Positions 11,138-23,582 of a DNA stretch of 64,000 nucleotides are shown piece after piece (position 1 is the stretch's first letter; each line of letters starts with the position of its first letter). This stretch comes from Tretioscincus oriximinensis (taxonomy: Eukaryota > Chordata > Lepidosauria > Squamata > Gymnophthalmidae). The position numbers were made by a program, and so were the translations under genes. The stretch covers positions 397,287 through 461,286 of the forward strand of contig JAJVDF010000450.1 in assembly GCA_022410635.1 (NCBI GenBank), given 5' to 3'. Below the pieces are notes generated by a model that was not told the DNA's origin, searched no databases, and worked only from the letters and a program-made list of their open reading frames with translations.

Positions 11138-12259
11138 ACGCAATCATATAAAAAGAACAGTAAACAAACAACAAATAGAGGAGGAATTATATACAAGTAT
11201 TATGTATTCCACTCAGGGCCAGATTTGGGGTATATGACACCCCTGGGCTNCAAAAAGTTTTACACACGCACCTTGACACTTCCAGGCAGAACAGGAAGTG
11301 ATATCATTTCTGGGGTGGGACAGGAAGTGACATCATTTGCCCTATGCTCTCTGTCTCCCACTCTCAGCTACCTATGAAGGGGCTGCGGTAGCAGCCCGGG
11401 GCAGACAGTCAAAGCAGCACACAGACAGATAGGTGGCAGCACATGCCGAGCAGCAGAGCAACAATGCAATAGTGCATGGCGGAAGTGGCTTGTGGTGGTA
11501 TCTGGGACATGTTGCAGGACATGTCTGCTGCTGTTGGGACCTGCCCAGTAGATGAAACTGGGAGAAATTTAAACGGCCAGCAATTTGCCACCCCCAATAA
11601 ACGGCCACCAACCTGCTGCCAAGGGCTTTAGCTCCCTTTGCCCACTCCCAAGATCCAGCTCTGATTCCACTTAATCAACACTGGTAACATGGCATGGATG
11701 CCAACAAAAAGGCAGTTTTATGCCCATGATTTTGGTATGGCAAAAGGTAAAAGATTTTTGCGATAAAGTGGAAAGGGAGATAAACACAATCTTTGCAATA
11801 GAAATAAGGGTGACAATATAGTAGTAGTACAGGAGGGGCTAGCGAATATATGGCACGTGGATGTAAGGGATATGATAAATAAAATACTAACGTGAGCCCA
11901 AGCTGTTCTGGTTAGTGGGAGGAAGGACAGTCAGAAATGGACAATGCAAAAAGTGTTTGAATATTTGATTGTGAACTGTAGAATTAATAATCCAGAAAAT
12001 ATACAAAAACCAAGACATTGCAAACAAAAATGCTTAACAGTAAGTTAACTATATTAAGACTGAATATAGTATTCCAGATGTGACTCTAGTTAATATTGAA
12101 TTAATTTGCATATATGGGAGTGGATGGGAGATTTGAAAAAGGGGTGTGTGTGAATCTTTGAAACACTGTAAACAAAGATCAAATAATGGTTTTATATTAT
12201 TGTATTGAGTAGAAACTAAATAAAGTATATTGAAACAATAACAAAAATATAAACTCAAC

Positions 12260-12336
12260 GTTTAGTAACTGGCAACATGTTTTTTTCTGTATCCATTTTT
12301 TCTGCCACCATTTCTGCTTTTTGTAGGTCATCTTTT
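12260..12336 (-). CDS. Weak exon candidate, minus strand
   Basis: On minus, CCATTTTTCTCTTTAG precedes a stretch whose open frame reads KDDLQKAEMVAEKMDTEKNM, strongly charged and helix-like. The only donors available are poor (AAAC|GTTGAG). It would enter with one base of a split codon. A 19-base stretch at 13,684-13,702 with a very strong pyrimidine tract and a GTAAGA donor would supply the right phase. Both may be accidental. Confidence 0.13.
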
Positions 12337-13341
12337 CTAAAGAGAAAAATGGGAAGGAATGACTGCATTGAAAATTACACCCATTTTAGTGTATATGAGT
12401 CAAAATTAAGGATGGCTGTGCTACTTTCAGAGACATAAGAAGACATCTATGTTTCATGTTCCTTATTTCCTCTCTCTCTGTCTCCCTCTTTTCCTCTCCT
12501 TGCCACTTTTCAGGAATCATAGTAAACGTAAAAAGCAAGAAATTATTCAGTGAAATGGAATGATAAGCCTTTCTATGATCACGAAGCTTGATAATATTCA
12601 AACCAGCATGATTCCCGCATTATCTGGACAGCTTGTGTCTTCTTGAATTTGGCTGAATACCTGAATAGGTTTTGTGCACTTAATTCACAGTAGCATGTGA
12701 TACCTGTTTTCTAGCCTCAAATACTACGCATTGTTTCATATACACTCAAATAATGCATAGAATTGGCCAAGAAGAATTTTGAGCACCAAGTAATCTGACA
12801 CTGGGTTAGCAATGTATGCTGTGGCCTTTCTGAAATAAAAAAAATGCCTTTTGGTTTGGATGTAATTTTAACCAGCAACTGATTGTATTGCGATTTAATG
12901 CTTGACCTTAGCTTGGCAAATATCTCTCATGTGTTGGTTCCATGACAGTGTAGACATATGGAAGTTCCTTCTATTCTTACATTAAAGAAATCAATACTAA
13001 TACTGGTATTTTAAAAAAGAAGAAAGAAGACTTTGCTCAGTATTGGTTTTCAATCATATTGAATTTGACCTTTGCTGAGCTGTAGATTCTTCACCTATTT
13101 TTCCCAGATGAATTTGAGAAAGGGGTAGAAAGTTGAATTATATAATGATTTCACTTTACCTATGGTTTGCTATGATTATTTATACCCAAAGGTTTTTGCT
13201 ACATAAAACTATAAACTATATCTTAACACTTTTCTTTTTTCTCTTGGATTTCTTTGATAGCATGTAGACCTCCATGATTTTTTTTTAAAAGATACATTCT
13301 GTAATATAATTTAATATGTGTTTTGCTCAGTCATAAGATTT

Positions 13342-13449
13342 TAAGAACGTAAGAAGAGCCATACTGGATCAGGCCACAGCCCATCAAGTCCAGCATTCTG
13401 TCTCTCATAGAAGCCCACCAGATGCATCTAGGCAGTCCGAACAGATTTT
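13342..13449 (-). mobile_element. CR1-type LINE, 3' end fragment (reversed)
   Basis: Read on minus, this gives CTGCCTAGATGCATCTGG, TGGGCTTC, GACAGAATGCTGGACTTG, TGGGCTGTGGCCTGATCC and TCTTACGTTCTTA. This is the 3' untranslated end of the LINE seen at greatest length at 33,505-34,430. Severe 5' truncation is usual for CR1-type elements. Confidence 0.75.
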
Positions 13450-16400
13450 CTTCTGCACACTTGATAAACAGAGGTTGTGCACCATGCAAGATGAATGACA
13501 AATCTCTCAATGACAGTATGTGCTTCTACATTATCAGTGTTTCTCATATGTAAGCAAAACATACACCTCGATTTGTCACTGTTCCTTTCCTCTTATTGAG
13601 AAATGTGACTTCACATTTATCTGAGAAGCATCTTAATTTAGAAGCTCAAAAGTGAATTAGTTTGTGAGGGTGACTTTTCTTACTTTGCATAGATAACAGC
13701 AACTGGAAGAACAGGATAGGAGAAGGCAGCAATACAGTTTCAGTTTCTATTTCTACCATGCTGGGATGAGGCCACATCCTATGTCCAATGGATCACATTA
13801 AAGAAAATACATTCGAACTGTTTCCCATGCTAACCTGACATCATCAGAACTGCAGTTGCGTTTCGCCAGCAATGAAAATATTCTGTTCCTTAGTTTGATT
13901 AGATTTTAAGGGTATGAAAATGTAGTAATACTTTAGGGAAGGGGGGGGGACAGGGGGAAAGTGTAGATTCTCTTATCCAACCAATGCATGGTTGGAATAT
14001 AAGAATTTCTGAATATAAGGAGACAACAGTATTGTCTTCTTGTCCCCCCTCACCTCCTAACTTTTCTTGTTTTTTCATAATCTGATTACAGGGATGTACT
14101 TAATACAACCCTCTCTTTGGCCTTGGTTGCTTACCCCTTACGTATTCCCAATTCAGCCCCTTTTAAGAGTGATACATATAACGGTGAGTTCAAATTCACT
14201 TTGGGACCCACTAGCCATACTTCCTTTGGACATTTAAGCCATAAGTGATCCCAAAGTTGGGGAAAGACCAATGGCGGACATGGGAGTTGGTGGGATGGGG
14301 GAGAACCACTGGCAAAGGAAGGGGAAAGTTAGAAATGTGTTACCCTCACTCCATCCCACCCCACCCCCATTGCTTTCATTATGGTTTAAGCGTTTGGGGT
14401 AGGGATGGCAAAGACATGTATGCTCCAAAGCAAACCCAGACTCTCCCTTAAAATGGAATCAATTGCAATTACTTAAGGGTGTATGATCACAGCCTTTGTC
14501 TCTCTATCCCTTTCTAGCCTTCTCTTTTTCAAACTGAATTGCAGCTGTAGACGCGATTGGAAAAATACTTACACACATATGCATGCTAATGTTCTCACCA
14601 CCAAATGCTGATTATATTTCTATTTTTGCACCTCATTTATGAGCTAGAGGCAACTTATTTGTTGACCAGGAGAATTTAGTGATTTTTACCAAATTTTTGA
14701 AGCCATATCCAACACAGAAGAAATGTGTGTATGGCTATATTTTTTTAAAAAAAAAATGGCTTAATTTGATAGTAACGAATCATCAAAATAAGTCTGCTTC
14801 AGAACTGGGTTTGCCTTGCTAAAGGGTGGAGACACTCTATGTAAAAGGAAAAACACACTCTGATGTATTCATTATAACTTCATTCAGTAGTTGCATCTTT
14901 TAAAAAAAAAACCGGATGCAAAGTGATTAGCGTCACAACTAGTTTCCTTCTTTGAGACTGATGGATCTGAATGAATGAGGTGGTTAACAAGCTGGGAATT
15001 TGGCCAACATGCAGTGTCTAAGTAGAAATTGGAGGTGACTGGCTCATTATAGCAGGGTCCCAGGTTTCTGTGGCACATTCTGAAATCAATCCAGATTGTG
15101 CAAATGTGAGTGCGCCACAAGAAGAAGATGCTTCCCTGAGATTTCAGAAAAATAACCCCAGAGGATTTAAATTAAATGAGATTTTCTAAAAGATTGTATG
15201 AAACATGATGCCAAAAGCAGGGTCATTCACTTCAGGAATGTTTCATCATTTTACTGTGGCAGCCGCTGAGTCAGTCCGCGGTGCATCTTGGAGACAAATT
15301 ACACGTCAGATTTTTCAATTCACACTTTCCAACATTATTTATGATGTTGTAAGGGAATTCCAAACCTTCTGAATCTGGGTGAAATCTGATGCATTCTGCA
15401 GCAGTCCATTTTTTCAAAAATGTTTTGACTGGTGTGTGTGTGTGTTCTTTTTTTACATGGATACATTTCAGAAATGTGATATGTAGTGACAATTGGAATA
15501 TTAGAAAAATGTATGCAAGGCTGGCCCAAGGCATTTTGCTGCCTAAGGCATAGCAAAGATGGTGTATTTCAGAAACCAAAAGAAACGGATGGTGTCTCCT
15601 GTTTCTGCATTGGTGATGGGACAGTATTCTTCACCTTAAGGCAGCAAATCTCAATTTAATAGGTTTGGGATACAAGTAGACTGATCTTTGCCTAGGGTAG
15701 CACAACTCCATCATCTAAGCAGGAAATTCACTTGGCTTCAGCAAGAATTTGTAAATAGTTTTAGCTTCCATGTTTCTCTGGGATCTGCACTCTGCCCAAA
15801 TGTTTCTGCTTTGTGGCTGATTTTTTTTTAATTGGACCAGATCATACCTTGGGTAGCAGGGACAGTTACATAGGGGCAGGAAAATGAAGGGGAAAATCAG
15901 ATTGTGTGTTTAAAGCTTCACTATATGTGTATAGAGTAGGCATTTTTACCAATAGGCTTCTGCCTCTTCTTGATGTTTTCTAGATCCTCTGTTGCAATTT
16001 GAGAGTGCAGTGTGGGCAAGATAGCTTTATTGTTTCCATAGACAAAAATCATTTTGCTCCGGTGAGTTTATGGATATGTTTCTAGAAATGCCTTCCCAAG
16101 CATAACAATAATGCCAAGTTCCCCAAAGCTGATCATGCATGAGAAGATGTCAGCTAAGCTCAAGATATTCATGGGGAGGGGGGAAGGATTGACACCATGT
16201 TCCAAAAGGAAGAGGCTTCAATATGAACAAAGGTCAGTTGGGTGTTGGAAAAAAAATCTGTGACAAGGCTTCTTTGTCAGAATAATCCTTAACCTATTTA
16301 AGACAGCAAGACAGAAAAACAGATAAAAGAAGAATACAGCAAATGATGCCTTTTGGTTTTCAGCATTTGAGACAAAGGTAAGCTGTAGTAGAGGATGCTC

Positions 16401-17426
16401 TTTAAGACTGCTGAAAGGGCTATAATAAAGAAGAAGAAGATGATTGAAGAAAAAAAATACTTGATTCTGATGTGTTCAGAAGCAGAAAGGAGGAAAGAAA
16501 TTTTCAAGAAAAAACACATATCCTGGAGAACCTGTGCCACCCAAGACAGTCTAGGTCTAACGGTAACTGCCCACTTAAACATTCTATGGAAGGCACCTTC
16601 TTTGTGAATCAGAGCTGAAATAATGGNTAAATTAAAATCAAGAATAGTAAACGGGGCTTTATTACCCCCACTTTATTATAATTGCTTGCATTGCCTGTCC
16701 ATCCCCACTAAAGTTGAAAAAAAATACTCTGATTTGAGTTGGTTTCCTATGCCCTTTGAGTCCTGCCATATCCTACACTGGCATGCGAATGGTAGGCTCC
16801 TGTGATAATATATGTCCCAAATTAAAGCCTAGAAGAGAAAGGGTATAAAATGTGACCAGGGTCATAGAATGGTAGCACCACCACCAAAAAGTAAAACATC
16901 ATTATTATAATGATGTACGTTTTTCCTTTCTAAATAGATGAAGAGCAAGTGATCTGTGTTGAAAAAAAAGACCAAAGATTAATGCAACATGGATTCTTAA
17001 TTTGTCCTTTCTTCTTTCTGTCAGGTGNTTCTCGATGAGTAAAACACCTACTCAAACTCCTCTAGGTAAATGTCTCCTTCTTTCCCTGTTGTAATCAGAG
17101 ACAAGGATTGCAATCTACATTTAAGTCATTACGTTCGCCTACTTCAGCAACTAGGCTTACGTACTATAAGATCAGTGCCCATCCTTCTTGCAAATTGAAA
17201 GGGATAGCTAATGCCATTATTTGTGACTGATGGAATTTCACACAGGCCAGAATTCATATTCTAGCAAGTAAAATGAGAAATGAAGCATCACCTGCAGTAA
17301 ATTTGATCTATTTGCATTTTAACTGCTGAGCATAGCAGGTTATATTATTTAGCTCTGACCTACTACTGGCAGTTTATTTGTAAAGAAGATCATAAAATGA
17401 TATTTAATAATTTCCCCTATTTTTAA

Positions 17427-17430
<4 letters not shown>
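13450..17430. other. Unassigned DNA
   Basis: No repeat with clear boundaries apart from one unit of the short repeat near 16,755. Splice-like pairs occur on plus at 14,157-14,183, 16,041-16,060 and 17,025-17,065. The last has an excellent tract, TTTCTTCTTTCTGTCAG, and an open frame reading MSKTPTQTPL. None is supported enough to call. Confidence 0.35.
16740..16835 (+). repeat. Short interspersed repeat, single unit
   Basis: It reads CCTGCCATATCCTACACTGG, CATGCGAATGGTAGGC, TCC and ATATATGTCCCAAATTAAAG. This is the same order of blocks as the units at 2,283-2,450, 23,475 and 26,200. The inner part is a small imperfect palindrome (TGCCAT...ATGGTA). Confidence 0.5.
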
Positions 17431-17491
<61 letters not shown>

Positions 17492-17532
17492 CATTATTAT
17501 TATCATTATTATTATCATTATTATTATTTATT
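17431..17532 (+). repeat. (ATT)n microsatellite
   Basis: About 100 bases of ATT with three ATC interruptions at regular spacing near its 3' half. Confidence 0.95.
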
Positions 17533-19265
17533 AATGATGCTGATGCTGATAATGGTAACGAATTGAAAAAAGTGAGATTTCTGCTGTAGTGTATATTGTT
17601 CAGCTGACACTCTTAATGGATATTATGAAAACATATTTGTCTTTTAGTCTGTAAATAGGCACCATGGGACTTGGTAGCTCTATTTTGCCCTTTAATTAAG
17701 GTGTGTTTAATTGAGGGAATAACAACATTTTTCTTGTCTTCTTACTTAGAGGCCGTATTTTGTATCATTAATGTGCCTGCCTAATTGAGATGGTGAGCAC
17801 AAAACGAGGCCATCAACAAATGGTGCTAAAATGAGACAGAACAGTTTGGGATATACTGCAAGAAAATTAACAGTGGATGGGTAATCAATGTTTTCAGCAT
17901 TTATTGACTTGTTTTTGATAAATACGCATAAGTCTCTCAGCATGCTGCAGTCATAATAAGCTGCTCCTTGTGGTATTTGCTGCCAAAAATAGCTAGGAAA
18001 TGCTTATTTGCCTCAGCAATATTTAGCATGATACTGATAACTCTGAATCAAGTAGCTATATTGTGAGGCACCCTTGATGCTGACATCAATTTATTCAAAC
18101 TGTCCGTAGGCAATTTATCAAAGAAGCATGGTGTTCTGTGGAAGAAAAGACCACAGAGGAATAAAAATGAATTAGACTGCAGTTAAATCTTCATTTTTTA
18201 GTAATGTGTTATCAGTAAAGATTTTTATTATGATTAAGCAAATCTGGATTTTAAAACATGAGAGGCTTTTTTTAGCATTTTTCAGCATTTGATTTTAAGT
18301 TACAGATTACTTGTAGTTAACATTTCGCCTTCCCTGGAGAAAGTATATAATTTGATAATATGGCAGTCACAGCATCAATACTTTCACTGAATACCCAAAC
18401 TGCTTGATAAGCTGAAGTCCTATAAGGATACTCCTGGCTGCAGTGGTCTATATAGCTGTAACACAATATTTGTTGTTTTATATTTCCATTTTGAATCATG
18501 CATCGAGAGCATGATAGAATGCCATGTATTAGGTCCTCGCATGTCTAGAGCTGTCAGAAACAAATCAATTTGCAAAATAAAAATGTATGTGTTTATTTAC
18601 ATTTCTATACTACCCTCTGCCTTACTACAATAAAAACCAAATTAACATATTAAAACAACAATATCTCAAAGTGGGGAAGGCAAATCAGTAAATCAGTACA
18701 AAATCATATTAAGAAACACGTTTCTTCTTAATTGTTTTGTGTTTTCAACATATCGTAATCTGTAATTAGTTGATGCAGTTCAATTCTATACTTTCCCCAG
18801 TCCCTTGCCATATGCAATTATTCTTATCACAATCCCATCATCTCTCTGTCCATCTCACTGTGAGATCAGAACTGCTGGTATCTGCCAGGACAAGTCAGAA
18901 CCTGCCAGACAGGCAAAAAAATCCCTATCAAGCATTGGAATTGCTGTATTTCAATATATATGTATCAGCACCTCACCCTTTAGCAAATACGTTTAATGTG
19001 TAATTCTTGGTGGGGTACCGCACTGTTTATCAATATGTGTTAACTTGTCCATTGTACTGCCATTTTTGTTCCTTTCACAACCCAGCCTCTTTTTTTAGCT
19101 TTCGTTATAGATGCAGCTTTTCCTCTATGTTATGGCTGAACTCTATGTGTACTGATAGCATTGTGCTGAGAACTACCAGAGTGTTATGAAAATTCAAGGC
19201 CATTGTGATCTTGAATATGATCTTGATTTGGATTATGGAAATCCGATAAAAAGGGCTGTTGCTGG
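17533..19265. other. Unassigned, unique-looking DNA
   Basis: No repeat signature was seen in 17,540-18,580. Its even base composition and lack of repeats would suit a conserved noncoding block, but this cannot be judged without alignment. A degraded retroposon tail may lie at 18,590-18,660. Confidence 0.3.
18590..18660 (-). mobile_element. Degraded retroposon 3' tail
   Basis: On minus this reads like the end of a SINE or LINE (a GGCAGAGGGTAGTATAGAAAT-like block followed by AAATAAA), similar in order to segments at 42,905, 48,905, 54,085, 57,640 and 59,455. It is too decayed to name. Confidence 0.3.
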
Positions 19266-19531
19266 ATAGAAGAAGAAGAAGAATTGGGTTCTTATACCCC
19301 ACTTTTTCTCACTTTTCAAAGGGACAAGGGCATTTTGCCCGAAAGCTCACATTTTATCTTCCCCACCAGGTTCTGGTGGTTCCTTGCAGTTCCTGCTTTC
19401 AAATAGCTGGGTTGTCTAGAGCTACAGGCTAGTGGAAGGTGNTCACCCCTCCCCACGTCCGACACAGGGTTTCAAAACCCGATCTCCCAGACGAGAGACG
19501 AATTCCTAAGCGACTGAGCTATCCGTGCCTT
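19266..19531 (-). mobile_element. tRNA-derived SINE, copy 2 (reversed)
   Basis: This is the reverse complement of the SINE at 10,158. The (GAA)n end lies at 19,268, then the GGTATAAG block, the CCCCACCAGGTTCTGGTGG block, and the tRNA head ending near 19,530 (GAGCTATCCGTGCC on plus). One N lies at 19,442. Some loss is visible around 19,385, where the TGCAGTC block is shortened. Confidence 0.88.
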
Positions 19532-22500
19532 GGGGGGAATGTTCTTTTTGTAATATTTTACTCATATAGCTAATTTAACTAGCTAATCTGGGAGGCTGGG
19601 ATTTTTTTTATTTTTTCCTTTCCTCCTTTCTTTAGATTTTGTTTTTGCAACAAAGAAGACTTTGGAAGTGATTTTGATTGCACTAACACCAACTTAGAAT
19701 ACGAGCCTCAAGGGATTGAGGCCAGCTTTGACATATTTTACAGCAGATGTCTGAGAAGGTTAATACAACTTTCCACCACCTGTTGACCAAGTCTGGCATA
19801 GACCCAAAAATACCTTGGGAAGATTTTACTGGACATGGAATCAAACTAGAAAACAGCCCATTACATTTTCTATTCTATTCTATTATGACATTGATTTCAT
19901 GGTTATGGACACAGGCTACCCAGTTTGTGGCTGTGAACTGATGAGCTTGTTGTTTTAATAAAACTATAATGTCACCAGTTGTACTTTAGGGATGGGATTT
20001 TATGCCTCCACCAAGTCTATCTAGTATTGCCACGACCAGAACACTTGCGGCCTCAATGTTCTCAGTCTTCTGCATCCAGAATTGAGCACTGGATCTTATC
20101 TGCCACCCAAACTCAATATGTATCTAATCATTCAACAGGTATCATTGTCCCAGTTCACTCCTAGAAAGCATACAAACTGGAGGATGAGAGACATTCACCA
20201 CATTATAGCCCAAGAACTATTTGGCACTTACATGGTCAGTAAAATATATCTCTCTTAAATCTAATACAGGTTCTCAACTTTGGGTCAACCAAACCTAAAT
20301 GTTTCTGGACCTGCATAATGTGACCTAAAGATACAAACTATAAAATAAAGAAAAAACAAATTGAGCTCTTTGTGCATATGAGGTGTTCTGTGGCCAATCT
20401 GAATATTTATGATGTTCCTCAGGACAGTTTGAAGGGGCAAAATAGTGAGGCAAAGTTTATTGTCTGATGAAAGGTTTTATATGGCATTGTTCTAGATAAA
20501 TCTGAAGTCATCTCACTGTTTTGTGAAATAAGCAGCTAAATGCAAACATTTTCTCCCTTATACTTTTTTTNAAAAAGGTAAGCATTTAAAAGCAGTTAAA
20601 TTCATTGAACTAGGTCATTAATTGCTTTGAGGTCCTGGTAATCAACACTGAAATTGAGCCTGAAATTTTGAACAGGAAAGATTTAATTAATTCTGGACAA
20701 AGGATTTGGGATGTGTGCTTTTCCTGGACAAGGCTGTGATGAATCTTAAGCTTGGTGCAGATTCTCATTAGCAGTCCGCCAATCACTTTCAATCATTGGG
20801 AAAGAACTTTGATGTGTTTGCCTCCAGCAGGGCACTGAAGGTCAGNTTGGGCCAATACTCTCAGCTAAGAGAAATATAGGAAATTTACAGAGTCGCATGA
20901 CAGCTAGTTCCAATAATCTTGACTCCTGAGCCCAGATGAGTTGCATCTTTGGGAAAAGCCTGTTGTAAACTCAAGCCTGAGGCACTTGCCATTTAAGCTC
21001 CTAGAGTGATTAGATTAGATTTTATTTGATTATCAGCTGACATTTCTATGATACTCTACATGACTTAACCATTATTCAAGTAAAAGGTACGAGTCAATTA
21101 GAATGTTCAAAGTCAAAGACTCCATTCTGAATCTCTGACTTTGGAAATTTGGCTATTTCGGTACTTAGGAATGTGTGTTTATTTCAATTTATTACATTTA
21201 ATTTCTCCATTTTTTATATAAATTCAGGATAGGTGTAACAATAGAACTTGTCAGAATTGGTGGTTCTTTGGGATCAACAATAATGAAGGAAGGGTATTAC
21301 AATCTTAGATTTCATTCTCATGAGACAGAAGATGAACAAGATCTATTCTGATTATTTCTGTACAGACCTTGAGATTGACTATTTCAGCAGGACTGATATG
21401 AAATAGCCAACAACAGGGCTAACCACATTTGGTCAACTGTTTCAAGACATCTGGACTGAAAAATCACATTATCTATAAAACCAGGAGCATTGGTGCTCCT
21501 GGAAGTCCCATTTAGGCATCTCAGGTTGATGCACCATTGAGGCTTCTGTTAAATTAGAACATGGAGACACTAGCCAGGTTTGCACACTTTCATGCTCTAT
21601 TTTCTAGCAATTTCTGGATCATTGATAGACCTTCACAAACAAAATGGCCATTTTGGGATGTTTAGCTACATTCAATGCTGCCAGAGAATACTAGTAGTGG
21701 GGCAAGACATCTTGATGCTACAATAGCATGCAGAAGCAAAAGGCCTTGAAGGTGTGCCCCATTGTTCAAAGGACTATGATACAGATGGCCTTCCTATACC
21801 TATCTTTATCTCAGACCTCTTTAATTAACTTTAAATGTGTCATCTGTGCCTGATATAAGATAGCATAGTATGGACATAGAACATAGGTCTACCTTTGGGT
21901 TCTAGAGTACAACTGCCCTTAAAAGTAGCCTGTAAACTGCAGTTGCTCCAAAATAAGACTGTAAAATTTATAACTGAGATTGAACATTTCAAGTAGTCAT
22001 TACTGATGCTTTGTAAATGCACTGAATTTTAGGACAAATAAAAAGTGACAATTTTCCTTAAACGGCTTTGGAGTGCAATAACCTGTTCCATCTGTAACAT
22101 TAAATCCTTTAAGTCCATTCTAAATGCTCTTTTCCATCAAATGAAATAGGAGGCCAGTGGTTTATCATGCTTAGAATGTAAAAATCCACATAATAACTAT
22201 ATCTGCTAAAAATCCTTTATTAAACTAATAAATAGAAAAAACTTGTGAATTCTACATTGCAGCATAATAAAAATGTATATATGCAACTACATACCATTTA
22301 TAATTATTTTTATGGAATAATGTGAATTTAATCTGTTTCGTTAACTGCTGTGCTATGAAGGGCAATATGGAAATTGTGAAAACAAACAAATAAATAAATC
22401 TCAGGACAATATTCCATGGCAATCAATTTTCTACATTTGTATAAATTGCTATGCAACTTCCATAAATTTTGTCGGAAGTCGTTATGTGGCTAATTTGTTA

Positions 22501-22959
22501 CTTAGTAAAGTAGCTTATCAGGTTACAAGACATTAATCGTCCAATAGGTTTTTAATTAGTACAGATGAACTAAATAATTCAAAGCATGGCTTGGCCTGAA
22601 AACATTTATAATACTCAATTATACAATTTTACATGCAATGACAAATTGTCTATTGTGTAGTGTAGAAACAGTGGGACTTAATTAATTACCTTCAAGGTTT
22701 TGGACATCTGCTGTGGACTGTTTAAATGCATTAGACTGGAAACTCAGAAATGCTAAAAATAGTGTTAAGACCCTCAGGACTGAAAAAGGCAAAGAACAGA
22801 GCAAAATGCACACCATAGGGGAGCAGGAAATTGCAAAGCACTTTTGAAAATATGACCTGCTTTTCTTATTTGTTGTAAAATCAAGAGGTTGGAAGAAGAT
22901 GGACCATGCTTAATGCAATAGAAAAAATTATTATGCAGAATATTTTGGCTATAAACTAT
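19532..22959. other. Unassigned AT-rich DNA
   Basis: About 3.4 kb without a recognised repeat, RNA gene or supported coding exon. Small open frames exist on both strands at background size. Confidence 0.4.
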
Positions 22960-23400
22960 GGCTGCGTTCACACGACGAGCTAAAAACCGGAATAAAACTA
23001 TATTCTGGAATATAGCAATCACAGTGTCTGTGTACACCACAAAGCTATATTCCGGAATATTAGCAATTGCGTCCACAAACAACCCCCTGCCTGCTTTGTG
23101 GGGCTGCTGCTTCCGTCATTGGAGGATCGTTTGCCTCCTCCTTGAAGCCAATCTGTCAGCAGCAGCCCCCGAAAGCAGGCGGAGGTCTGGCGAGAGGAAA
23201 TTCTGCCGAAGCAAAGATGAGGCAGAGGCGGCCGCGCTCTGCTGGTCCCATCCATATGGAACCTAGATCTGTATGGGCATGTGGATGGCCAAGCTCTACC
23301 CCAAAATGTTACCCAGAACTAGGCTCCATATGGTTGGGGCCAGCAGAACGCGTCCGTCTCCGTCTCGTCTTTGCTTCAAAAGAATTTCCTAATGCAGCAG
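22960..23400 (+). mobile_element. TTCCGGAA-palindrome repeat, copy B, with fold-back half
   Basis: It starts GGCTGCGTTCACACGACG and follows copy A (7,471), with two instead of three TTCCGGAA units. The segment 23,208-23,271 is answered by its own reverse complement at 23,314-23,377 (about 54 of 64 positions pair, 42-base loop), so this half is a large stem-loop. CpG is frequent. The fold-back explains why copy A ends where it does: it lacks the return arm. No transposase is visible. Confidence 0.6.
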
Positions 23401-23401
23401 T

Positions 23402-23582
23402 AGCTGTCAAAAAGGACTATGCTGCGCTGTCAGGCTGCATCCACAGGGAGCCAATCTGATCCTTGGAATAGGAGCCTGCCATAGTCTACACTAGCATATG
23501 GTTGGCAGGCTCCTATTCCGAGAAACAGATTGGCTCCCTGTGGATACAGCCTGTCAGTGCAGTGCAGTCCTTTTGGACATCT
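23402..23582. mobile_element. Fold-back MITE with 80-base arms
   Basis: Two arms, 23,402-23,481 and 23,503-23,582, are reverse complements at about 69 of 80 positions around a 21-base loop. Each arm contains GGCTG(C/T)ATCCACAGGGAGCC and GGAATAGGAGCCTGCCA. The loop with its edges (CCATAGTCTACACTAGC, ATATGGTTGGCAGGC) is the short repeat found alone at 2,300-2,450, 16,755 and 26,200. So those are probably the centre or ends of this element. No target duplication was established. Confidence 0.6.

Larger units (their letters stand above)
10466..13340. other. Mostly unassigned DNA
   Basis: A CT-rich tract and some low-complexity DNA around 11,380-11,560 (AGCAGCAGAGC repeats) are present. No gene was supported apart from a weak exon-like pair at 12,260-12,336. 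Confidence 0.35.
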
